DNA from: Dryas octopetala
Taxonomy: Eukaryota > Streptophyta > Magnoliopsida > Rosales > Rosaceae
NCBI GenBank assembly: GCA_963921425.1
Contig: OY992838.1
Span: forward strand, 1,984,001-2,048,000
Length of the DNA: 64,000 nt
Reading direction: 5' to 3'
Part shown: positions 49,912 through 62,423 of the stretch, piece after piece
How the letters are laid out: every line of letters begins with the position of its first letter
Position numbering within the stretch: the stretch's first letter is position 1
Notes under the pieces: model-generated
What the model was told of the DNA's origin: nothing
Seen by the model: only the letters and a program-made list of their open reading frames with translations
The model's database searches: none
Program-made: the position numbers and the translations under genes

Positions 49912-49956
<45 letters not shown>
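49910..49956. repeat. Compound (C)n-(CT)n-(CA)n microsatellite
   Basis: About 13 C, then about ten CT, then about seven CA, lying about 120 bp before the Dof start codon. It is probably in the promoter or 5' UTR; CT tracts there are common in plants. Confidence 0.92.
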
Positions 49957-50072
49957 TAAAATCTTCCATATCTTGATTCTTCACCAGTTTGTCTCCTTAT
50001 TCCTGGTCTCTGAACCCCAAATGCCAAAAATCCCACAACACAACAACGACGGCAGAAACGACAACCACCACG

Positions 50073-50780
50073 ATGCCGTCTGAATCTGGCGAAGGGCGAC
50101 CGAGTCGGGTCCAGCAGAGCATGGGTCACCCGCCCCCACCCCACATCGACCCGCTCCCCTGCCCGCGCTGCCACTCCTCCAACACCAAGTTCTGCTACTA
50201 CAACAACTACAACCTCTCTCAACCCCGCCACTTCTGCAAGGCCTGCCGCCGCTACTGGACCCAAGGTGGGACCCTCCGCGACGTCCCCGTCGGCGGCGGC
50301 TCCCGCAAAAACTCCAAGCGCCGCTCTCGCTCTTCTTCCTCCAACTCCTCCACCTCTTGCTCGCCTTCCTCTTCTTCGCTCACCCAAGAGACCATAATAC
50401 CCTCCACACCCATTTCCCTTTTCCCCGGAGGAGCGAACCCCGAGGCGCCCTCAGAGGACGACAACGTGGTTGGGAATATTGGAGGGTTTACCTCGCTGTT
50501 GAACTCTCAGCTGGGGCCCGGCTTCCTGGCGCTGGGTGGCGGGTACGGGTCGGGTCTTGGCCATGGATTTGAGGAAATCGGGCTTGGCCCGCTTGGCTAT
50601 GCTGGCAGAGGGGTTTGGGCTTTTCCTGAGGTGGGTGATTTTGGAAGCGTGAACAATGGTGGTGCTTCTGGGTGCAACACGTGGCAGATGATGACGGGTG
50701 CTGAAGGTGGATTGGTCGATGGGGATTGCTTTGCTTGGCCGGAGCTTGAGATTTCCATGCCAGGCAAAGGTTTGAAGTAG
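50073..50780 (+). CDS. Dof-type zinc finger transcription factor
   Basis: A plant-specific DNA-binding protein of 235 aa recognising AAAG cores. The Dof domain lies at about aa 27-77, with the CX2CX21CX2C zinc site in [16 protein letters not shown] and [10 protein letters not shown], followed by [18 protein letters not shown] Ser-rich basic tail ([15 protein letters not shown]) follows, then a Gly-rich region with [12 protein letters not shown] and a C-terminal WQ/WPE segment. The start [12 protein letters not shown] and the C-terminal GLGHG...TWQ pattern resemble the Arabidopsis DOF3.1, DOF3.4 (OBP1) and DOF5.8 group. The ATG at 50073 was chosen because the frame upstream has no other ATG and is Thr-rich low-complexity. 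There is no intron in the coding region. It is more GC-rich than its surroundings. Confidence 0.93.
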   Translation: MPSESGEGRPSRVQQSMGHPPPPHIDPLPCPRCHSSNTKFCYYNNYNLSQPRHFCKACRRYWTQGGTLRDVPVGGGSRKNSKRRSRSSSSNSSTSCSPSSSSLTQETIIPSTPISLFPGGANPEAPSEDDNVVGNIGGFTSLLNSQLGPGFLALGGGYGSGLGHGFEEIGLGPLGYAGRGVWAFPEVGDFGSVNNGGASGCNTWQMMTGAEGGLVDGDCFAWPELEISMPGKGLK

Positions 50781-52911
50781 TGAATTTAATTTCTTGCGTC
50801 CTTAGCCTTAATATGCTTTTGTCGGTGGCATACTGGGTTTCTTAAGACATTCTCAGATGTCTTTTTGTTTTTGGGTCTCAGTGTCTCTCTGCGGTGGTGG
50901 TGGGTATAGGTACTATATTATAGGTTACAAATGGGTAGTTACTTACTTGCTTCTTCTGTGTCTGTCTTAGGGTTTTGTTTTTCTTGGGGCTTTGTAAATC
51001 TTTTGGGACTACCTGTCTGTTTGTCTTCGACAGAAACCCTGCTAGAAAATGGACAAAATCACTTCTTTTGGGTAAAAATATTAATTGCATTTACTTTGCA
51101 TTTGCATGCATGACTCGTTTCTTTCAATTTTCTCCCTTTTGTGATGAAGTTCCATGCATGGAATTTGTTCTTGTTAATTTCTTTGTTAACTTGGATCTCA
51201 GTGACTTCATCGAACTAGTAATCGATTTAATTATATCAATTGGGTATGATTGAAATTTGGGTTTAGACCAATAAAAAAGAAATTTGGGTATGAACTTAAT
51301 ATCTGGTGTTCCAGTTAATCTGTCTGTCTAATAAAATGAATATATACATAATTCAGATTCAGATAGATTCAGATGGACATTGAGGCCAATCCAATTTCAT
51401 TTTCCATTGGATATATCCTTCTTGGATCCAAAGTTTCTTTTTTTCTTTCCTACCAAGGCGCACATTGGCACATGAGTACTGATGATGTATCGAGTCCCAC
51501 ATAATTAAATTAACATGGGTTGATGGAAATTAATTTAAAATTATGGGCCGGGAAACAAAACATGACCCGACACTTTAAAGTTTAAAAGGTATTAACAAAT
51601 TACAATTTAACACTAGTATATTAGACAGTATGCTTTCTTCTCAAAAAATAAAATAAAAAGGCAGTATGCTTAATTACTTAAAATATGGACAGCTAGAAGT
51701 TAAAGGGCTTTAATTAATTTATTAATAAGATTAATGGGGCACCGAAATATGGTTCAAATTGATAGGGCGACCTAACCCAGTTTAAGGTTTTATCTTCTTT
51801 TATTTCGGGTTGAATATAATATTGTTTAATTCTTTGTCGTATTAAAATGTGAGATTTTGAAGTAGCTACATGCCACCGACCAGCCTGGGACCACTTGATT
51901 TATGGTTCATTTGATTTTGATGATCATTTAAGTTGACTATGCATGCATGCGCTACTGAATGCTGTTCTCATCTGATATTTTTGATCCTGCATGTGATCGA
52001 ATGAGTATGTTACAAAATACTTGACGATAAAATTTAATTAAATCCGTAATCCCATATTCCCATCCCGCTCATGGGTTTTGACTTAATTTCCTTGGTTTTG
52101 AATCTCAAAAACATTTTATTTATTTTTCTGATTTTCATATTCCAATGATCCCATTTGACCATTTGTTTAATTATTTGGTGGCAGTGCATGCATAACATAG
52201 GGGTGCATTGGATCAATTATGTTGCGCATACCGTCAATTGTGGCTATAAGAGAGCACCAATAGCGCAAGCTTGGCTTTAATCCATAATCCGTGTATGCAT
52301 GCCCAGATGCACCAACTGACTAAATTATTATAAGCCTGTGGTACCACTGCCCTGTTGAGATTTTGAGATCATAAAAATATGATACAATTACAATATATAT
52401 ATACTTGGTGTCAGGTGGAGTCATCATTCTTGTAGGGATATTTGTCAGCCCCACCCCACCAAACACGCATTAATCCCATCTTTAAGAAGTGCCTATTCAC
52501 AATTAGTGCATATGAAGCAAACCCCATTTTCCTCCAAGCATGAAGCACCATTATCATTGCAATCCCACTCCTCATTACCATAATTTAGAATGCATCAATA
52601 ATTCAATATCCAACATTATTCAAATTATAATTAACATATTAATAAGACTAAAGGCTTGGTCTATAATTCTATATCATTTAGAAGCCACCTATCAACAGGC
52701 TCAGTTACATTAACTTGCAACCAATTGGGTATTTGGTAGGGCTATCTTGGGCTTTGAATTTTGATTCATGTAGATAGAGATGGGGAAGGCTAAGGTGTTT
52801 CACATTTAAATAAAAAATCATTGGAATTAGACGACAATAACAATAAAACTATATAACCAAATTGATATTTGGGATGAATCCCATTGTTAGGTAGGTTAGG
52901 CACCTTCATAT
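50781..52911. other. Intergenic downstream of Dof gene
   Basis: AT-rich, with no supported gene. The first about 350 bp is the likely Dof 3' UTR. Confidence 0.5.
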
Positions 52912-52920
52912 TAAGAACAA
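52912..52920. repeat. 9 bp target-site duplication TAAGAACAA (left)
   Basis: TAAGAACAA recurs at 54557-54565 on the other side of the element. A 9 bp duplication is the Mutator-like signature. Confidence 0.88.
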
Positions 52921-53214
52921 GGGTAAATTACAATTTAATACCTCAACTTTACCTCAGATTTCAAGTTAGTACCTCAAGTTTAAAAAGTTACAATTTCATA
53001 CATCAACTTTCATTTTGTTTCAACTTGGTACCTCCGTTACTATTACCGTTAGGAAGTCCGTTATCCGCCTACGTGGCGCTGACGTGGCGCACGCTGACCC
53101 AATCACTAAGTGTTGACTTGATTTTTAATAATTTCCATGTGGCAGAATAATAATAAAAAAAGAATAAAATATTTAAAAATTAATTAAAATATAAAAAATT
53201 GAATTAAAAAAAAC

Positions 53215-53373
53215 CCAGCCCTCTGCAACTCCCCTCCCCGCCCCTCCCCTCTGCAACTCCCATCCCTTCCCGTCCCCTCCCGTCCCCTCCCGTCCCCTCC
53301 CCTCCATCTGCCACACATTCCCCCCGCTCACCCCACCCCACCCCACCCCGACCAGACCCAACCTGACCCGACC
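53215..53373. repeat. C-rich low-complexity tract in left MULE arm
   Basis: Runs of CCCCTCCC and CCGTCCCCTCC units. The reverse strand is guanine-rich with many G-runs, so G-quadruplex formation is possible. Confidence 0.8.
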
Positions 53374-53754
53374 AATTGGGCTCAAAGACCATTATGAAAA
53401 TTATACAGGCAGGCATTTTGTGCAAAGATACTCCGTGATCCAAACTCAAACACCAATCAAAATCACAACTTTTATAAAAAGCTCATAGGAAACAAAAGGA
53501 AAAGTCACCTAAAAAATGAACCAGCAAAAATCACGATTAACAATCTCAATCCGTAAAATCACATCACACATTATACACAAAACGTGGCAAATTCGAAACC
53601 ACACCAACCAAATCCAAAAAATGTATATATCTAAGGAGAAAAAAGAGAGCTTTAGATAAAAATTGGGAGAGTTGGCGATCATGAACCTTGGAAATGTCTG
53701 AATAAATTATCGCAGACGTATCGAGCAGCCTCGGGCATTGGTGGAAGAATGAGG

Positions 53755-54250
53755 TGTTGCAGAAGGGAGGGGAGGCAGAGAGAAAGAGAAAGTGAGAGGA
53801 GGGAGGTGGGGTCTGGGTCTGGGTTGGGTGGGGTGGGCGGCGGGGGGTGTTGCTAGGAGAGGGGGCGCCGGGGGGGGTGTTGGGGCTGAGGGGCGTCGGG
53901 GAAGAGGAAGAGGCTGGGTTGGGCAGGATAGGGGCGGGCTGGGGGTGGGGGTAATATTGAGCTGGCTGGGGTTGGGGCTGGGTGGCAGAGGGAGGGGCGG
54001 GGATTGGTGGAAGAAGGAGGTGTTAATAGAGGGGAGGGGAGGCAGAGAGAAAGAGAAAGTGAGAGGAGGGAGGTGGGAGGTGGGAGGTGGGAGGTGGGAG
54101 GTGGGTCGGGTCGGGTTGGGTCTGGTCGGGGTGGGGTGGGGTGAGCGGGGGGAATGTGTGGCAGATGGAGGGGAGGGGAGGGGAAGGGAGGGGAGGGGCA
54201 GGGAGGGGAGTTGCAAAGGGGAGGGGCGGGGAGGGGAGGGGAGTTGCAGA
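53755..54250. repeat. G-rich low-complexity tract in MULE interior and right arm
   Basis: GGGAGG, GGGTCGGG and GGTGGG units. A motif AGGCAGAGAGAAAGAGAAAG occurs at about 53771 and again at about 54031, showing an internal direct duplication of roughly 260 bp spacing. The proline-rich or glycine-rich ORFs here are artefacts of composition. Confidence 0.75.
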
Positions 54251-54565
54251 GGGTTAAGGTTTTTTTTTCTGTTTGTTTTTTTTAATTCAATTTTTTATAT
54301 TTTAATTAATTTTTAAATATTTTATTCTTTTTTTATTATTATTCTGCCACATGGAAATTATTAAAAATCAAGTCAACACTTAGTGATTGGGTCAGCGTGC
54401 ACCACGTAGGCGGATAACGGACTTCCTAACGGTAGTAGTAACAGAGGTACCAAGTTGAAACAAAATGAAAGTTGATGTATGAAATTGTAACTTTTTAAAC
54501 TTGAGGTACTAACTTGAAATCCGAGGTAAAGTTGAGGTATTAAATTGTAATTTACCTAAGAACAA

Positions 54566-54997
54566 TATTGATAAAGAAATGAGACTGGGTCCAATCCAAA
54601 TTATAGTGATCCCAATTCAAGGAGATTGGGTCCAACCCAAATTATAGTGGTCCCAAATCAATGAGACTGGGTCCAACCCAATTATAGTGATCCTAATATT
54701 TCATATTGCAACACTCAATAGCCAGGGACCAAAACAGCTCAGGTAGAACCGTAGAAGCCCTATCAAAGTATCTATTACAGAACCTGTGGAGAAAGTTGAG
54801 AAACTACATACCACACCATTACACCATTTAACTATATATATATATATATGTGTGTGTGTGTCAGAAAGAAAGAACAGATATATATATATATATATATATG
54901 TACGCACAAGGCAAGACGTAATAAAATTGCATCAAAACAAACAATGTATAAGATTCTAACAAATTTTGCAGAATTCTGAAGCAGGGTCATTGAAACA
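54566..54997. other. Spacer and 3' UTR of amino acid transporter gene
   Basis: Short imperfect direct repeats of GAGACTGGGTCCAACCCAA-type occur at about 54580-54690. A (TA)n/(GT)n microsatellite lies at about 54832-54900. The right end is the likely transporter 3' UTR. Confidence 0.55.
54832..54900. repeat. (TA)n-(GT)n compound microsatellite
   Basis: Two TA runs separated by a GT run and an AGAAAG patch. Confidence 0.85.
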
Positions 54998-57900
54998 TCA
55001 AGTAGGTGGCTTGAAGAACTTCAATTTAAGTCCACTGTTCACCATACTCCACACGCCTCCAATTGAAAAAGCCAAACTAAAGGCAATCCCCAACCAACCC
55101 AATATCCAATGAAAGTACCAGTTGAAGCTGTACTTTGTGGGCTTTTTTATGAGAACCCACATGAAGCAAGGGTAGGCAAATGTGACCGGGAGGGTGAGTC
55201 CTCCTAATAGCCCTGCAAGACTGGACAGGAAGGGGAGTGCCACCCCTATGAAGAAGTTGACGAATCCATAGAAAACTCGAAAACCAGACCGGACCCAAAT
55301 GGAACAGGGGCGGTTGGTACGACTTGTGTAACCAGCTTCGAAACTGTCAAATACAGGCATCGAGTATATCTGGAAGCTGCTCAAACAATTGAACACAACT
55401 AGTAGGAAAGTCATTGCAAGGAGTCCTCTTGGGATGTCCTGGCTGTGGAATGCGTACAAGGCATTGAGAATTCCTCCAGAAGGCATCTGGTGCAAAATAG
55501 AACATTCAATATAATCAGCAAGACTGCAATATGCAACAATTCAGAAAAGCTGATGACATGGTTGATATTAACAAGGTTGGTAAACTTACAAGGTTTCCAT
55601 AAGCCCAGAAGCCTCCAATTGCAACAGGGAACAAACACATGGCTATGAAGAAATAGGCAACCTTGGCTCCTTTCCACATGGGTACATGAGCTGGGTGCTT
55701 AAAGGTTGATGGCATTGTTGCCTAAAGGAAGGTTAAAATGAAATTCTATTAGATAAGAAAAGTGCAAATTCCCAACTGAAATAATTTTAGATGCTACTTG
55801 GACACAGAGAATAAATTTATCACTTTTGGACTCACAGAGTGCATACCTGAATCTCTAGAACCAAATTGTGCCCCCTGAATGCAAAGGCTATGATACCAAG
55901 TGCATTCAAGGCTGCAAAGATAGAAGCCGAAAAAGATGGCAGTGAAATGGGTTCATAAGAAATGGAGGGTGGCCTTTGTTGGCTTACAGAGAGAACCCAA
56001 ACCATTGTGGAGTAAGTTATGGCTGTCACAGCCCCTACAAGTGAAAGTCCTGCAATTGAATTGAGGTTTGGGAGCTGAGATAGAACGATGCAGAGTGAAG
56101 TGAATACTAGATACCACTCTACTGTTGTTAGGGGATTTGATGAACAGAGTGGCCCACAAACTATCTGGAAAAATAGTTTCATGGTCTCCCCTCCTATGAG
56201 AATTAAAGCTGTAGCAGTTCCTGCTGACAAATAGACAGTTGGGAAGAGAGCAAGCCAAACCCCTAACCTTTCTCCTGCAAAACGAAATAAAAGTATATAC
56301 CATAAAAGAATGAATACCATACAATCCACTCCAAGCTATTTCATAAAGATCAAGCTGAAGGCATCACCAAGCTCTTGTCACTTTATTCATAAATTTTCAC
56401 AAAAATGGAGTAAACTGAGAGTAGTTGTAGCAATTGTACGAGTGTGACACCTATTACACATTATATCATTATGTGAGAAAACAAAGAGCCATGTGGTAAA
56501 TGATAAGGCCTCTTACCGAAGGCTGCTTGCGCAAGCTCCACATATCTGTTGTACCTCTTTCCGGGAACTGCTTCGTGTAGCTGAACTAGAATCCACAATG
56601 TGTAAAGTTGCCAGAAGTAGGCTATGGTTAAGGAAAGTGTTCCCCAACTCCTGTGGACATAATCAAACACCAGAACGAAGTCAATCATTAATTCAAGTAC
56701 TTACAAATCTTCTCTTTGATTAACATTAGCAGGTTTTTAATTTTATGCAAATTGCAAGTACTTCAAATCTCTGCCTTTAAGTTATGAAGGTTGAGTGTAT
56801 AATTGTATATCATATTAGCCAAAACCATTTCCAGGAAATAACTGTAGCAGTTGAAATGAATTCATTGACATTATAAAAAAATTAAGGCAAAAAATAAACA
56901 GAATTGATGAAAAGCAAAGTACTATTAGAGGATGCTCAAAGTGTTACTTTACCACAGCGCTTTGAAGTTATTTTCTTTTAATTGGCTACAAATTGGAATT
57001 ACTATTTGCAATGATGAAAATGAACAAGGTATACACATACCATAAGTCAATAACCAAAGTGTATATAAAGGTTCCTCTGTCAAACCCTTAAAAGAATGAC
57101 AGAATTATGAGTGGCCCCAGTAAAGGGAATGTGGAGTATATATATATATATTTCCAGAATCTTTGAAGTTGTAGAAAAGCAAAAGATAAAGGGAACCAAA
57201 TGACTTCCCTCAAGGATGTTCAGCGTGTCTTTAAATCAAATCTATGATGCATCTTTAATAAATGAACCGACTTTACCCAGTAGTAGACCCACAAGCCATA
57301 AACTTTAGTCAAATTCCTCTCACCCCCATGTGAGGAACAGATAGAGAAAGACTAATTAAAACGTAGAAAAATATTTTAACACGGACCCAGGAGGCCAGGA
57401 GGCCAGGAAGCAGAAAACGCCAAGAAGCAAAATTTAACGCTGGATAGTTGGGTAAATTAAAAAGGAAAAAGAAGAAAAGTTTAAATGAGAACTGGGTAAC
57501 CCATAAATGCAATATTTATGGTAAGATCTCATTGAAAATGCAGACCCAGAAATTGATAATCAAGCTTGAACTAATTAATGTGTGAAATGGGTAATTAATT
57601 AGAGTTGTGAGTAGGAAGTAATTACCAGCCGAGAAAAGAGAAGGCAACGGGAAGAACCAAGGCCTGGAAGCCAACACCAGCATTAAGGTTATGAAACGCA
57701 GCGTAGTGAGCATTCCCATTGCGAGACTCGGTGATGGGAAGCCAAGCGTCCTGGGGGTTAAGCTTGGTGAGGTGACCCACCTCCTCCAAGTAGCTCTTCA
57801 TGTTGATGAGCACCCTCTTCATTGGGGTCCCAATGGGGCTCAAGAACCGAGGGGATATGAACGACGTCGGAGTCCAGGCCGAGGAGGACTTGGCCTCCTT

Positions 57901-58011
57901 GGAGGGCGGACGAGGGGACCTCTGGCCCGACGGCGTCTGTATCTCCGGCGTGGAGACGCCGCGTGGGGTGGCCGGAATGGATATGAGCTCCGTCTCAGGC
58001 CTCTCGTCCAT
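54998..58011 (-). CDS. AATL1: Lysine-histidine-transporter-like 8 amino acid permease
   Basis: A proton-coupled amino acid transporter of the AAAP family, plasma-membrane type. Exons on the minus strand: 58011-57626, 56650-56517, 56274-55847, 55721-55590 and 55486-54998. All introns are GT-AG and phases agree, giving 522 aa. The cytosolic N-terminus MDERPETELISIPATPRG is rich in Ser/Pro and is followed by the family block LNPQDAWLPITESRNGNAHY and AFHNLNAGVGFQALVLPVAF, the first membrane helix. Later helices include WLALFPTVYLSAGTATALIL, LNALGIIAFAFRGHNLVLEI, GAKVAYFFIAMCLFPVAIGG and LPVTFAYPCFMWVLIKKPTK. About 10-11 membrane segments fit the family. The whole sequence follows my memory of Arabidopsis At1g47670 (LHT-like 8) closely, with no lesion. 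Substrate specificity cannot be read from sequence. Confidence 0.93.
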
Positions 58012-60689
58012 TGTTAAATTATTACAACACACACAGAGTGTGAGTCTGTGAGTGTGAGTACTTATAATGTGGACGAGTTGTCTTGTTTTCTCACTTTTTC
58101 TTTCTTCTCTGTTTTTGCTTTCAGTGTGAGTGTCGGAGCGTGGGGCCTTTGAGTGAGTGACTGCTGACGTGAAATGGTTGATACGACGACAAGGATGTGA
58201 CTTTAAAGCATAAAAGTTTTGCTTCTGATTTCCTACATGTTTCTGCTGCTGCTGGACCACCCTCAGCCTCACGCTTTGGGCGGTGCTGATGAAGCTTCAA
58301 GCCTCCAACACTGCCTTACCGACTGCTTCATTTTGATTGAGGGCTGTAGATTAGGTCAAACAGTCAATGAATCGCAGGGTAGATCAACCATCATTATATA
58401 TGATTTGAGATATATATGGGTCCCACTCCCATGACCCATCGGGTTGTGTAGTCCGTTTTCTGCCTCCGTAATTTCCTGTTTTTTAGGGTGGATGGGGTGT
58501 TGGATGAAAAATGATTGTACGTGACATGCTAATGTGTATAACACTATGCGTTACAAATATAAATTCGTTAATTATCTATATTACAACATGTTGATTAATA
58601 AAAGTTTTTTATTATTAATATTTAAAACTCTAAATAATAATCTTAAAAATTATACCCATTTTATAAATTTGTGTGAATTCAATAAGTCATATGGTCAATA
58701 TCAAATACACTCAATACCATAATTTTTTTGACTGTAGTTGTACAATACAGAGGACGAGGGGCGCGTAGGGAAACAAAATGATGATTGTTCCGTGTTGGCG
58801 TGCGGACAAACGTTTGAGTTTTTACTTACACTCGCAAGTCGCAAGTTACAAGTCATAGGCAAGTAAGCGTGACTGTTGACTGATGCTCCTTTTTCCAATA
58901 GCTACTTAATATAATATTTGGGAATTGCCCCATTTGGGGGACACTGTTTTCAGTTTTCTTACAGATCGATGAACTACGTACAATTATTTTAACCACGAAC
59001 AATTAAAAAGTGAAAGCTTTTTTTCTTGAAATTGTGATACAAAATTGGTAAAATTATTTAGGCTTAGTTTGAGATTGTTGTGAAATAAAATCAGCTGTGA
59101 AGTAAAACAGTTGAGTGTTTAGTAAATTATGTTTTCAAAAAAATTATAAGTACTAAAAAATAGTACAAAGGTGTTTGGTAAATTATAATATAAAACTGCT
59201 ATAGCTATTTATAATTATTAAAATGAACATGATGCTGAAAGTACTTTTCACTTATTTGTTTGGTAAAAATAAAATATTTTTTACTTGTTTTTTAAATTTT
59301 TGGCTACAAATTTGTATTAGTATTAATTTTTCAAATAACAATATTATTAAATAATTATGTCTATTACTTTTTTTGATATATTATAATTTTAATTGTACAA
59401 ATAAAATATCATAATTAATGATCACAATATAAAATATAACTAATAATTAAAATATTCGGAAGACAAAACGTTCAAGGAGAAAACAAAACATAAAATAAAA
59501 TAGGGATAAGAGATGTGATTTTCAAAAATCAATAAGAGTATTATGGGTAAAATAAAATATTTATTGTTGTTATAATTTACTGTAGTTTTTAAAAGCACCT
59601 AAAAACTTACTTTTTATTTTTATTATGAACAGTTAAAAATTGTAGAAAAAAATAATTTTTAATTTTTTTACCAAACATCAAAATTATTATAAATGACTGA
59701 GAATTGTCATCTGTACTAATTTTTAAACCGTCTACTGCAATCAAACGGCCCTTTAATCAAAGGAGGGCAAAGGGAGGATAACATGTTAAACAAAGCCTTC
59801 CCATTTCAAATCGGGTCTTAAAAGTAAAAAAATTATTGTATTGACTGTATTTAAAATTTACTGTGTAAGCAAGCGTTAGGAAACTGTATTTAAAATTGAC
59901 TGGATTTGTGCATGGCAACTGGCGGTTACTTTGAGCAAACACAACCCACATGCTCCCGTCTCGCGTTCGCTGCTAGTGCGATCTGCCTGCTGCCTGCGAT
60001 TATTATTATTTTTACTCCTAATTCCTAAATGCTAACAACAACGTTGGCTTTGGAGCCTCCGTCGGACTCAAACTCAAAACTATTTGATTTGCTGTCACGC
60101 ATTGAAAATTACTGATTATAGCTACAAACGCACGCAAACTCAACAAGCATGCGTATACTCACTCTCTCTATTATCACATTTGGATTCAAATTATTCCTTT
60201 ACTCAGTTGTGTCTCCTGCAATGATTTCTATTTACTTACTATATATGAAAAAGCTTGTAAAAGAGAATTAATGGTAATGGGCCACAAAGTTTCTTTTCCT
60301 TTTTCTCCAGCCGTCAACTTTTTCTTTTGGCTCTTCCAAGTTTATACAACTACATATCGATATAGGGATAATGGAGGTGGGACTATGTTCCATCTATGGA
60401 TAACTGAAAATTGACTGCCAAAATGGTAATTGGCATGGATTTCTCTCCAGTGTAGGTGATGGGCCAACCACTCAGCCCAACCTGTGCAACCCAAGTTGCA
60501 AAAAAATAAAATAGAACTAGGACAACAAGACCGGGTCCTTATTCCCTAGAATTAGGTCCATTTAGATGGAAAAGAAAAATAACAAATTCATGTGATTGTA
60601 ATACTACATAATATGCTGACATATAGTATTATTCACTCAAGTTAATGTACAATTATTATTCTATAAACTCTATATCATTCCATAAAAAA
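58012..60689. other. Promoter of transporter gene and intergenic DNA
   Basis: The first about 250 bp holds the leader and promoter of the minus-strand transporter (repeated TGAGTG words near 58040 and 58140). The rest is AT-rich and gene-free. A possible MITE occupies about 59060-59752 and is listed separately. Confidence 0.5.
59060..59752. mobile_element. Possible small DNA transposon (MITE)
   Basis: The left end GGCTTAGTTTGAGATTG and the reverse complement of the right end, GGGCCGTTTGATTGCAG, are similar. The interior is AT-rich without an ORF. The target duplication is unclear. Confidence 0.3.
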
Positions 60690-62220
60690 GAAAGCCTCAA
60701 AGGAAAAGTACAAAACAGCAAAATCAAAAACCAGAAACCCAACCAAACAAACTACACCAGTACTACCTCAAAGAAACCAACTGCAACCAAAACAGTACAT
60801 ACAAAACCACAATAAAGCATAAAACGAATCAAAAGGAACTCCACCAGCACCAAGAATACCCAAAAGAGAAGATGGGGGTGCTAAGACCCAATCCGATGGA
60901 CACATCTTCAATCTTGCAAGCCTAGAGACCACATCAGCAGCCTTATTGGCTTCTCTAGAAATCCACTTCCACTGTACTGAAGAAAAGCTAGCATATAGCT
61001 TCCAAATCTCATTGAGCAAAGGATAAATTTCCCAATGACAATGCCTTGAAGTGTTCTTGACTTCAGAAATAGCTTCTTGACAATCAGACTCTATAACAAC
61101 AACATCCAGACCCTTTTCCTTGGCACAAACCAGACCCTCCCTCAAAGCTTTAACCTCCACCAATAGAGGAGAAGACCTTCTGCAGCTAATTGCACTACCC
61201 GCAGCCTCTCTCTTACAACCACACCAATCCCTGCAGCATGGGAATTGAGGTCCCATGAACCATCCACATTGACTTTAAACTCAGAGGCTAAGGGAGGCTA
61301 CCAATGTAGACACCACTTAGTGGCTAAAGCATTGGATATAGCCCTCCACATAAAATGCTTAATCTTTGGTAAAGTGTTAGCCTTCCAGATATGTTTCCAA
61401 ACAAAAGAATCAATTTGATGAGATTGGTTTTGTGGTACCAAGTGAGGAATAGGTCTTTTAGAATGACCAAAAAAATAGCCAGACTTCACAGAATAATTTC
61501 CAGCTTTAGTAAAAGGCCAAATAACCTATCCCTGTGCAAACCAGATCCAATATGTAATTCCTCTATCTTACTCATTAAAGCATGATCCAGGTAGAAAGAA
61601 GCCTTCTGAAAATCCCAAGTCTGAGACTCCCCATGAATTATCTCAGACACAAAATTAGGAACATTAGAAGCTCCTTCGATGGAATCATTAAAAAGAGGAG
61701 AAGATTCACCTGGAATCCAAGTATCAAGCCAGATATTCACTGACTTCCCATTTATAACCTGCCATCTAGCACCAACCCTTAACAACTCTCTCCCTTCCAA
61801 CAAGCTAGACCAGGCCCATGAAGCTTTCCCACCCTTTTTAGCATGCCAGAAATCATTATGAGGGAAATAAAGCCCTTTAAGGACCTTCCCCCAAAAAGAA
61901 TCAGGATCTTGGACCAGCCACAAAGCCTGCCTAGCCAAGTGCCAACAAAGCTTTGTTAAAATCTTCAAGATTTCGAAACCCCAAACCACCTTCTTGTTTG
62001 GATTTACCAAGTCTATCCCAACTAACCCAATGAATCTTCTTCTCTTCCTCTTTCTGCCCCCACCAGAAATTAGCCAAAGCATGGGATAAGTTGGGATTGC
62101 ACTGGCTACAGCTTTGATCAAAATCTCTTTCCCGGCATTAGACAGAAAGGAATTCTTCCAACCCTTGATCTTCTTTAAGACAAAGTCCCTAACATAAGAC
62201 ACAGCCTCTTTCTTGGACCG
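60690..62220 (-). mobile_element. 5'-truncated, decayed LINE (L1-type non-LTR retrotransposon)
   Basis: Only the 3' part of an ORF2 remains, in three different frames on the minus strand. 62202-61486 has the C-terminal reverse transcriptase region (KIKGWKNSFLSNAGKEILI, SAIPTYPMLW) and the following domain (WQVINGKSVNIWLDTWIP). 61489-61298 has the zf-RVT segment (FVWKHIWKANTLPKIKHFMW). 61256-60768 has a plant LINE RNase H (LLVEVKALREGL, VIESDCQEAI, REANKAADVVSRLA). Frame changes between segments mean no functional product. No long poly-A tail was seen at the 3' end near 60690. The truncated 5' end lies about 200 bp from the stop codon of the KO copy. Confidence 0.87.
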
Positions 62221-62423
62221 TCCGTTTAGAATGAATGTTTGAACGTATCAATTAATGAATAGAAAAAAACTCTTTAACTAATGTTTTATTTCAATAATAA
62301 TAAAAAGCACTACATACTAGGCAAATTAAGCTTGAGCCACAAACAATTTAAAGATGGAGATGAACATAAAAGATGTTAATAAACTTAATTTAATTTCCAC
62401 ATGCAAATTGGAGTAGTACGTAA
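62221..62423. other. Spacer between LINE and inverted KO copy
   Basis: AT-rich, probably the 3' UTR of the KO-like copy. Confidence 0.5.

Larger units (their letters stand above)
52921..54556. mobile_element. Non-autonomous Mutator-like element with about 450 bp inverted repeats
   Basis: The element is 1,636 bp long. The arms 52921-53373 and about 54104-54556 are inverted copies, starting GGGTAAATTACAATTTAA at the left and ending TTAAATTGTAATTTACC at the right. The right arm lacks about 10 bp (GCTGACGTGG-type duplication) present on the left and differs at scattered bases, so the arms are similar but not identical. Inside each arm is a C-rich (left) or G-rich (right) tract made of CCCCTCC units. 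No transposase ORF is present. The 730 bp interior includes a second G-rich block and a short stretch (about 53640-53750) of more balanced composition that could be captured DNA. Confidence 0.87.

Noticed and set aside
49989..50072. N-terminal extension of the Dof protein from a TTG
   Set aside because: There is no ATG in the extension and it is Thr-rich low complexity; the ATG at 50073 opens the familiar MPSES start.
53707..54216. Proline-rich 169 aa ORF on the minus strand
   Set aside because: It is a translation of the G/C-rich low-complexity tract of the Mutator-like element; the opposite strand gives an equally open glycine-rich frame.
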